From Chloroflexota bacterium (GTDB lineage Bacteria; Chloroflexota; Dehalococcoidia; SM23-28-2), in assembly GCA_030691665.1 (NCBI GenBank), contig JAUYDU010000134.1:1-6563 (forward strand): a stretch of DNA of 6,563 nt, written 5' to 3'. A program made the position numbers and the translations under genes. Shown piece by piece: positions 1-4,536 of the stretch (positions are counted from its first letter, which is position 1; every line of letters begins with the position of its first letter). A model generated the notes under the pieces. The model was not told where the DNA came from. It made no database searches and saw only the letters and a program-made list of their open reading frames with translations.

Positions 1-279
1 GCCTTCCACTACCAGGCAGGGCACGTCCCTGAGCTCGTAGCGGGGCAACGGCACTGGGACTTGCCACCACTTCTCGACCTCCCACTCATGTCCCTTGCCG
101 TAGGCAGACCTGACCGCCGCGCCCACCAGCTTCTCCACCTCACCCCGGGTCATGCCCGGGTCCAGCGTGGTGGCGAAAAGGGCCGCCGCCTCCGGTTTCA
201 TGTCGCCGGCCTGGGCCTCGGCGAAGGCCAGCCGGGCCGCCTCCTCAAACCTGTTGATGTAACCTCTGACGATGGTCAC
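1..279 (-). CDS. Hypothetical protein, N-terminal part (runs off the window's left edge)
   Basis: The minus strand is open from a GTG start at 279-277 to the window edge, giving 93 residues with no stop. The protein begins VTIVRGYINRFEEAARLAFA and has a helical, Ala/Glu-rich first half with Phe/Leu/Ala spacing (residues 1-60). A more mixed segment with a Trp pair follows (EVEKWWQVPVPLPRYELRDV, about residues 67-86). The start is chosen because a near-perfect Shine-Dalgarno AAAGGAGG lies 7 bases upstream; no ATG in the frame has comparable support. There is no signal peptide or obvious membrane segment. I do not recognise the family. It is transcribed away from the transporter genes and is not part of their operon. 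Codon composition looks like real coding sequence, so I believe the gene, but not any function. Confidence 0.72.
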   Translation of the reverse strand, partial: MTIVRGYINRFEEAARLAFAEAQAGDMKPEAAALFATTLDPGMTRGEVEKLVGAAVRSAYGKGHEWEVEKWWQVPVPLPRYELRDVPCLVVEG

Positions 280-286
280 CGCGTCG

Positions 287-294
287 CCTCCTTT
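287..294 (-). promoter_or_regulatory. Strong ribosome binding site deciding the GTG start
   Basis: On the minus strand this reads AAAGGAGG, almost fully complementary to the 16S rRNA 3' end. Its AGGAGG core ends 7 bases before the GTG at 279-277. It is the main reason for placing the minus-strand gene's start there. Confidence 0.7.
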
Positions 295-301
295 CGACCG
301 T

Positions 302-317
302 CCTATAAGAACTATAA
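302..317 (-). promoter_or_regulatory. AT-rich leader with two TATAG boxes, possible -10 region
   Basis: In an otherwise GC-rich window, positions about 301-335 are AT-rich. On the minus strand they hold TATAGT (316-311) and TATAGG (307-302), two copies of a CTATAA/TTATAG element 9 bases apart. Either could be a -10 box for the minus-strand gene starting at 279. I could not find a good -35 hexamer at 16-18 bases from either, so the promoter call is tentative. Confidence 0.25.
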
Positions 318-371
318 AAACAAACCATCTATGAAGCTGGCCCAAAGCCCGTTTCCCCTTTGTACAGGGGC

Positions 372-644
372 TTATAGAAAAGGCGCCCCTCCGCCCGACC
401 CAGGGGGGTGACCCGGGGGCCCCCGAAGCTGGCTCCCGCCTTTTCGGGCGTCCACAACGACCCGTTGCTCGACACCGGCGGAGCCCGGGAATCCCCGCTG
501 TTCGGGTCCGGTCTGGAACCTCTTTCCCTCCAGCCCGAGCCGGGCGGCCATGATCCAGGCCCACTGCGACTTGAAATGGGCACAGAGGGTGGGTTTGTGG
601 AGGGCTGCGAGGAGTGGCTCATTGGCCGGCCCCAGCGGGAATGG
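372..644 (-). pseudogene. Possible decayed C-terminal gene fragment
   Basis: On the minus strand, reading from just after a TAG (647-645) to a TAA (374-372), there are 90 open codons with more protein-like composition than the other frames, for example HFKSQWAWIMAARLGLEGKR. The stretch has no good start codon near its beginning. The only ATG, at 551-549, would give 59 residues and lacks a clear ribosome binding site. A second minus-strand frame over about 716-619 reads TVDIPELLPTLAAFLKSAG and ends in a TGA, so a single frameshift could join the two into one older reading frame. I do not recognise the family. It may be a remnant of an unrelated gene brought next to the binding-protein pseudogene, or simply a chance open frame in GC-rich DNA. 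Confidence 0.22.
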
Positions 645-723
645 CTAGACCGGCGGACTTTAGGAAGGCTGCCAGGGTGGGCAGGAGCTCTGGAATATCA
701 ACTGTTTCTAACGGGCGACTCGG

Positions 724-754
724 TCGAGGCGCCGGACAAGTACACGGTGAAGGT
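724..754 (+). repeat. 31-base exact direct repeat (copy 1; copy 2 at 5162-5192)
   Basis: The sequence around GAGGCGCCGGACAAGTACAC is identical over 31 bases in the pseudogene and the intact binding-protein gene, same orientation, about 4.4 kb apart. It lies right at the 5' edge of homology in the pseudogene. Confidence 0.85.
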
Positions 755-1331
755 ATACCTCAAGCGCCCCGCCCCGGCCTTTCAGCAGCTCATCGCCAGC
801 GACTACGCGGGCATCATCGAGCCTGGCCTGGATGCAGTGGCGCTGAAGAAGGCGCCCTCCGGCACTGGGGCCTACATCCTGGACCGGCAGTTCGCCGGCA
901 GCCTCATGGTCTTCAAGCCGAACCCCAACTACTGGAAGCCTGGGCTGCCCTACCTGGACGAGCTGCAGCAGATAGTGCTCTCAAACCCTGCGTTGGGTCC
1001 TGCCCTGATTGCAGGCCAGATAGACTACTCATACTTCACCGGCTTTCCTCCGGACACTCTGACAGGGATAGAGCAGCTCGTCTCGCAGGGCAAGATGTTC
1101 TTCTCGGTGCAGCCTCACAACAGAATGGCTGGCATCACCGTGAACAACGGCAGCGGACCCACCAGTAACGTGCGTGTGCGAAAAGCCCTTGACCTGGCAC
1201 TGGACAGGAAGGCCTTCAACGAGGCCACCCTCTATGGCAAGGGCCTGCCTGGGCTTGTGTTCCGAGGCGAAGGCTTAAGCACGTGGCTAGAGGGCCTGGA
1301 GTACGGCGGTGTCACGCTGAAGACGCCCGAT

Positions 1332-1363
1332 GACATCTGGAAGCTCCCTGGCTGGAACCCCGC
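1332..1363 (+). repeat. 32-base exact direct repeat (copy 1; copy 2 at 5764-5795)
   Basis: The segment encoding DIWKLPGWNP is identical over 32 bases in the two binding-protein genes. The match continues with single mismatches for about 40 more bases, including a further 26-base exact run. Confidence 0.85.
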
Positions 1364-1478
1364 CACCAAGGAGCAGGACCGGCAGAAGGCGCGCGACCTC
1401 CTGGCCGAAGCCGGCTACGGGACCACCAACCCGCTCAAGCTCACGCTCTCGGTGCAGACCCTGCCCGACCCCAAGGCG

Positions 1479-1481
1479 TAG
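1479..1481 (+). other. Nonsense codon (TAG) within the binding-protein pseudogene
   Basis: The codon after CCCAAGGCG is TAG, followed in the same frame by TTCGTCGCTGTCGACCTG. The intact paralogue has TCGGAGTTCTTCGCGGCG at the equivalent place (about 5908-5925), so a single G to T change in a GAG codon explains it. Homology continues in the same frame on both sides. Confidence 0.85.
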
Positions 1482-1865
1482 TTCGTCGCTGTCGACCTGA
1501 AAAAGGTGGGCATACAGGCGTCCATCAGCGTGAAAGGCGAGGTAAGCGACCAGCTGTTGCAGGAACACAAGTACGATATCTCCACGCAGTCCTACCTGCT
1601 TGTGACCTCAGATCCAGACGAGCTGTTCGGGGGCTACTTCATTGAGGGCGGCGCGCGCGCTTGGACCGACTACAAGAACCCCAAGTTCAACGAGCTGTTC
1701 GCCCAGCAGAGCGCAGAGCCCGACTTTGGCAAGCGCAAGGCCATCGTCCAGCAGATGGCCAAGATGCTGATGGACGACAGCGCCATGATCTTCGCACTGG
1801 AGAGGGGCCACGAGTACGCCTGGCGGTCCTACTTCAAGGGCTTCAACCCGCCTCAGGCGACCAGG

Positions 1866-1900
1866 GACCAGAACTACCGCCGCGACAACATCTGGGACGG
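1866..1900 (+). repeat. 35-base exact direct repeat (copy 1; copy 2 at 6298-6332)
   Basis: The segment encoding DQNYRRDNIWDG, close to the C-terminus, is identical over 35 bases in the pseudogene and the intact gene. Confidence 0.85.
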
Positions 1901-1944
1901 CCGCAAGGTCAAGTAGCAAAGTTAGCAGACTCCCGGTGACCAGG

Positions 1945-1967
1945 CCAACACCTCCTTCAGATGTTGG
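1945..1967 (+). other. Imperfect hairpin downstream of the binding-protein pseudogene
   Basis: CCAACA (1945-1950) pairs with TGTTGG (1962-1967). After one mismatch, CT pairs with AG, leaving a short loop. No T-run follows, so it is not a convincing intrinsic terminator. It could attenuate or stabilise a transcript between the pseudogene and dppB. Confidence 0.25.
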
Positions 1968-2026
1968 GTTCCGACCAGTGGGCCACCTGTCGCCCGGGGC
2001 GGCAGACGCCTTGAGCGTAATGCCTC

Positions 2027-2055
2027 TTGTATCCCAAGCAGGGATGGGTTATCAT
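2027..2055 (+). promoter_or_regulatory. Candidate promoter for the dppBC operon
   Basis: TTGTAT (2027-2032) and TATCAT (2050-2055) are separated by exactly 17 bases. The -10 matches five of six consensus positions; the -35 matches only TTG. It lies in the 183-base gap between the pseudogene and dppB, 45 bases ahead of the start codon. If real, it would let the permeases be transcribed independently of the dead upstream gene. Confidence 0.33.
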
Positions 2056-2058
2056 ATG

Positions 2059-2073
2059 GCCCTTTCCAAGGGC
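2059..2073 (+). promoter_or_regulatory. Perfect 6-bp inverted repeat in the dppB leader
   Basis: GCCCTT-TCC-AAGGGC is a perfect inverted repeat with a 3-base centre, starting just after the candidate -10 box. It would overlap or closely follow the transcription start, so it could be a small operator or a 5'-end hairpin. A match this short can also arise by chance. Confidence 0.25.
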
Positions 2074-2099
2074 AAGCACGATGTGGTGGAGGGGAGCCC

Positions 2100-3059
2100 A
2101 TGGCAGCTTACGTAGCCCGAAGACTCCTCCTGGCAATCCCGACCATCTGGGGCGCAACCACCCTTGTCTTCCTGGTGATAAACGTGCTGCCCGGCGATGT
2201 GGCTTCCCTCATCCTCCAGGGGACGAGCGGCGAAGGCATCCTGATGCCATACAACCTGGAGGTGCTGCGCAAGGAGCTGGGGCTGGACCGCCCGATGTAC
2301 GTGCAGTACTTTAGCTGGCTGGGGCACGTGGTCACGGGCAACTTCGGCACCTCGCTGTGGACGGGGCGGGACGTCTTCAAAGAGGTGATAATGCGCCTGC
2401 CCATCACCCTACAGATAGCCTTTATGGGCATCTTCTTTGGCTTTGTCGTCGGCCTGCCCATCGGCATCATCTCAGCCATCAAGCAGGACAAGTGGCCGGA
2501 CTACATCCTGCGGGGGTTCGCCATCCTGTTCCTGGCGATACCTACCTTCTGGATAGGGCTGATGGTGATTGTGCTGGGGGCCCGCTACTTCCACTGGAAC
2601 CCGCCCATCGGTTACTACCCGCTCTGGGAGGAACCGCTTCGCAATGTGAAGCAGCTCATCTGGCCAGCGCTGGCCCTGGCCAGCCACGACTTTGCCCGCG
2701 TCGCGCGGATGACGCGCTCGAGCATGCTGGAGGTGCTGAAGGAGGACTATGTGCGCACCGCCCGCGCCAAAGGGCTGGGGGAGTGGGTGGTCTTCCTGCG
2801 CCACGCTCTCAGGAACTCCCTCATACCGGTGGTCACCCTCATGAGCGTCTACTTTGCCACCAGCCTGGGCGGCACAGTGGTGCTGGAAAACGTCTTCTCC
2901 GTGCCTGGGCTGGGCCAACTCTTCTACCAGAGTGTGAGGGTGAAAGACTTCGTAATGGTGCAGGGGCTTATCTTCTGGCTTGTGACTATGTTCATCTTTG
3001 TGAACCTGTTCGTGGACCTGCTGTACGGGTGGCTGGACCCACGCATCAGCTATAAATAG
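2100..3059 (+). CDS. dppB: Peptide-type ABC transporter permease, DppB family
   Basis: This 319-residue inner-membrane protein has the usual DppB/OppB length and plan. It begins with an N-terminal helix (about residues 9-29, in MAAYVARRLLLAIPTIWGAT and onward) and an outside segment with the typical ELGLDRPMYVQYFSWLG and GNFGTSL motifs (about 59-85). Membrane spans follow at about 100-124, 139-161, 184-200, 241-262 and 286-308. The cytoplasmic EAA loop that docks on the ATPase is clear at about 215-239 (EDYVRTARAKGLGEWVVFLR, ending near HALRN). The family's ENVFSVPGLGQL and C-terminal YGWLDPRI motifs are also present. A GGAGG lies 7 bases before the ATG. It is intact and is followed after 20 bases by dppC, with which it forms the channel. 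The family moves peptides, nickel, sugars or other solutes, so the substrate cannot be read from the permease. Confidence 0.95.
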   Translation: MAAYVARRLLLAIPTIWGATTLVFLVINVLPGDVASLILQGTSGEGILMPYNLEVLRKELGLDRPMYVQYFSWLGHVVTGNFGTSLWTGRDVFKEVIMRLPITLQIAFMGIFFGFVVGLPIGIISAIKQDKWPDYILRGFAILFLAIPTFWIGLMVIVLGARYFHWNPPIGYYPLWEEPLRNVKQLIWPALALASHDFARVARMTRSSMLEVLKEDYVRTARAKGLGEWVVFLRHALRNSLIPVVTLMSVYFATSLGGTVVLENVFSVPGLGQLFYQSVRVKDFVMVQGLIFWLVTMFIFVNLFVDLLYGWLDPRISYK

Positions 3060-3066
3060 TGGGAAC

Positions 3067-3072
3067 AGGAGG
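3067..3072 (+). promoter_or_regulatory. Ribosome binding site fixing the dppC start at 3080
   Basis: AGGAGG lies 7 bases before the ATG at 3080. An in-frame GTG at 3059, overlapping the dppB stop codon, would extend the protein by 7 residues, but it has no ribosome binding site at the right distance. The ATG is preferred. Confidence 0.75.
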
Positions 3073-3079
3073 GGACCAG

Positions 3080-3991
3080 ATGATGGGCCGTTCGGTCCAG
3101 GAAGTCGCCAGGCCGCAGGCCGTCGCGAGGGTGGGCCGCGTCCTGGGAGAGCTTCTCAAGCAGACGCTGACGTTCATCCGTCGCAAGCCGCTGGGCGGCG
3201 TGGGCCTTATCGTCGTGCTCCTGATAGTGGCGATGGCCGTTGTGCCGGGTGTGTTCGCCACACACGACCCCCTGGATGCCGACTTCGACGCGGTGCTCAA
3301 GGGACCTAGGTCCGTCCACTGGTTAGGCACCGACAACCTGGGCCGCGACATGTACAGCCGCATCGTTTGGGGCAGCCGCGTGGCGATAATCGTCTCCTTT
3401 GGCGCCATCGCCGTGGGCACCACCATAGGGCTCGTGGCTGGGGTGGTCAGCGGCTACTTTGGCCGCTGGGTGGACGTGGCGATGCAGCGGCTCATCGAGA
3501 TAATGCTGGCCTTCCCGGCCCTCATCCTGGCCCTTGCTCTGATGGCGGTGTTTGGTGCGGGGCTGGACAAGGTGGTCATAGCGCTGACGGTGGTCTACGC
3601 GCCCCGCACGGCGCGGGTCATGCGCGGCGCCACGCTCCAGGTGAAGGCGATGATGTACGTAGACGCGGCGCGGGCCATAGGCGCCAGCCACGCGCGCATC
3701 ATGTTCCGGCACCTGCTGCCCAACGTCATGGCCTCATATCTCATAGTCGCGTCCACGCTGCTGGGCGCGGCCATACTCACGGAAGCGTCGCTCAGCTTCC
3801 TGGGGCTGGGCGTGCCACCGCCGGCGCCGTCGTGGGGTCAGATGCTCAGCGGCAACGCGCAGGAGATAGCGCTGACCGCGCCGTGGACGGCGATCTTCCC
3901 CGGGCTGGCCATCGTGGTGCTGGTCTTCGCCTTCAACGCCGTCGGCGACGCGCTGCGGGACGTGTGGGACCCCAAGCTGCGCGGCCGGTAA
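3080..3991 (+). CDS. dppC: Peptide-type ABC transporter permease, DppC family
   Basis: This 303-residue inner-membrane protein is the DppB partner. The OppC N-terminal region comes first: a cytoplasmic lead, then a helix at about residues 39-57 beginning GGVGLIVVLLIV. The hallmark HWLGTDNLGRDMYSRIVWGS follows at about 80-99. Membrane spans lie at about 101-123, 140-160, 164-174 (short), 217-233 and 270-290. The EAA loop is YVDAARAIGASHARIMFRHL at about 193-212, and it is followed by the standard EASLSFLGLGVPPPAPSWGQ (235-254) and LRDVWDPKLRGR at the C-terminus. All family features are present and nothing suggests damage. It is translated in the same operon as dppB. No DppD/DppF ATPase follows; the next sequence is a broken dehydratase, so the ATPase must be encoded outside the window or shared with another transporter. 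Confidence 0.95.
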   Translation: MMGRSVQEVARPQAVARVGRVLGELLKQTLTFIRRKPLGGVGLIVVLLIVAMAVVPGVFATHDPLDADFDAVLKGPRSVHWLGTDNLGRDMYSRIVWGSRVAIIVSFGAIAVGTTIGLVAGVVSGYFGRWVDVAMQRLIEIMLAFPALILALALMAVFGAGLDKVVIALTVVYAPRTARVMRGATLQVKAMMYVDAARAIGASHARIMFRHLLPNVMASYLIVASTLLGAAILTEASLSFLGLGVPPPAPSWGQMLSGNAQEIALTAPWTAIFPGLAIVVLVFAFNAVGDALRDVWDPKLRGR

Positions 3992-4037
3992 AGGCGAGCC
4001 CGATCCTGCCATAAGACTGGTAAAGACGAGAAGATGT

Positions 4038-4416
4038 ATGCCAGAGTCCGTCTTGACCCCGGAGATAAAGGCCCTGATAGACAAAGCGGGCGAGGTGGTG
4101 GAGGGGTGGCACGCCGTTGATGAGGAATACCTCCGCCGCCTTCACCAGGCCCTACCCGACTGGGATCCGCGCTACTGGGACGAGGAGCTTGCCAAGAAGA
4201 CCATGTTCAGGAAGCGCGTGATCCCACCCATGCTGGCCTACCTTTGCTTGGCCCGCAAGGCGCCCTTTGGAACAAGACGCGATGGACTAGGAGATGGTGA
4301 GCAACTCCCTCAGCAACGGCGGCGAGACGATGTACAGCGAGCGCGGCTGGCTGTTCAGGTTTTCCACCCACCTGGACCGCGTGCTGTACGTGCAACAAGC
4401 CGATTCCTCGTCTTGA
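4038..4416 (+). pseudogene. Remnant of a MaoC-type (FAS1-like) dehydratase N-terminal domain
   Basis: The first ~76 residues read like the start of the hot-dog dehydratase family: LTPEIKALIDKAGEVVEGWH, then VDEEYLRRLHQALPDWDPRY, then WDEELAKKTMFRKRVIPPM. Near 4270-4280 the frame is lost. The family-like sequence resumes one base later as DAMD-stop-EMVSNSLSNGGETMYSERGW, with a TAG at 4288-4290, and ends at TGA 4414-4416 after VLYVQQADSSS. It therefore carries a frameshift, a nonsense codon and a 3' truncation; relatives have a longer N-domain and often a second hot-dog domain. In the unshifted frame an open reading frame continues to 4442, but its tail is Arg-rich and unlike the family. The ribosome binding site is weak. 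Related sequence begins an intact-looking copy at 6462. Membership of MaoC_dehydrat_N is inferred from remembered family patterns; the pseudogene status is clear from the sequence. Confidence 0.72.
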
Positions 4417-4446
4417 AAGTGGTCGTTCCGGTCACCCAATGAATAG

Positions 4447-4453
4447 AAGGAGG
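4447..4453 (+). promoter_or_regulatory. Ribosome binding site of the intact solute-binding protein
   Basis: AAGGAGG lies 5 bases before the ATG at 4459. It supports this start, which is also the only one that gives a proper lipoprotein signal peptide. Confidence 0.7.
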
Positions 4454-4458
4454 CTACG

Positions 4459-4536
4459 ATGAAGCAACTGCGTGTTCCGCTCAGTGGTATGATGCTGCTT
4501 TCCCTGCTGGTGGCCCTCTTCCTGGCCATAGCATGC
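4459..4536 (+). other. Lipoprotein signal peptide and lipobox
   Basis: The encoded start is MKQLRVPLSG, positively charged at Lys2 and Arg5, followed by a hydrophobic core of about 15 residues and LAIA-Cys26. Ala at -3 and -1 with Ile at -2 is an acceptable though not ideal lipobox. The Cys followed by Gly and the Thr-Pro linker fits a surface-tethered binding protein. Confidence 0.8.

Larger units (their letters stand above)
280..716. other. Region without a convincing intact gene; rearrangement-prone GC-rich sequence
   Basis: Between the minus-strand gene and the start of binding-protein homology there are several open frames, but none looks like an intact gene. The plus frame that runs into the binding-protein pseudogene can be opened at a GTG (408). 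However, its first ~103 codons have Gly/Pro/Arg-rich junk-like composition and do not match the intact paralogue. The region contains a perfect 12-base palindrome CGGGGGCCCCCG (414-425) and a short hairpin (355-370, CCCCT/AGGGG stem with a 6-base loop). Its minus strand gives a weak protein-like reading, described separately. Confidence 0.5.
717..1916 (+). pseudogene. Truncated family 5 extracellular solute-binding protein, broken by an in-frame stop
   Basis: This is the C-terminal two thirds of a peptide/nickel-type ABC transporter binding protein (SBP_bac_5). It aligns end to end with residues 233-629 of the intact paralogue at 4459-6348, with only two single-residue insertions. Shared blocks include VEAPDKYTVKVYLK, IASDYAGIIEPGLDAVA, YILDRQF, KPGLPYLDELQQI, WKLPGWNPATKEQDRQKARD and the C-terminal DQNYRRDNIWDGRK. 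Two lesions mark it as dead. The signal peptide, Thr-Pro linker and the first ~232 residues are absent, with homology starting abruptly at about 717. A TAG at 1479-1481 also stands where the paralogue has GAG (Glu). The frame is otherwise open across the stop to the natural TAG at 1914-1916, so decay looks recent. A gene finder would report two pieces (a GTG at 408 to 1481, and a GTG at 1506 to 1916); both are fragments of one gene. It precedes dppB and was probably the transporter's original binding protein. Confidence 0.88.

Noticed and set aside
414..425. Perfect palindrome CGGGGGCCCCCG as a specific site
   Set aside because: It is low-complexity G/C in a GC-rich stretch; nothing nearby links it to a known binding or recombination site.
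408..716. N-terminal extension of the truncated binding protein from the GTG at 408
   Set aside because: The ~103 codons have no signal peptide, no domain-like sequence and no match to the paralogue; the frame is open by chance.
1479..1481. TAG read as a recoded amino acid (for example pyrrolysine)
   Set aside because: The paralogue has an ordinary Glu here, the gene also lacks its N-terminus, and the pseudogene at 717-1916 itself ends with a TAG. Simple mutation is the better explanation.
1945..1967. Intrinsic transcription terminator after the pseudogene
   Set aside because: The stem has a mismatch and no T-run follows, so it is listed only as a hairpin.
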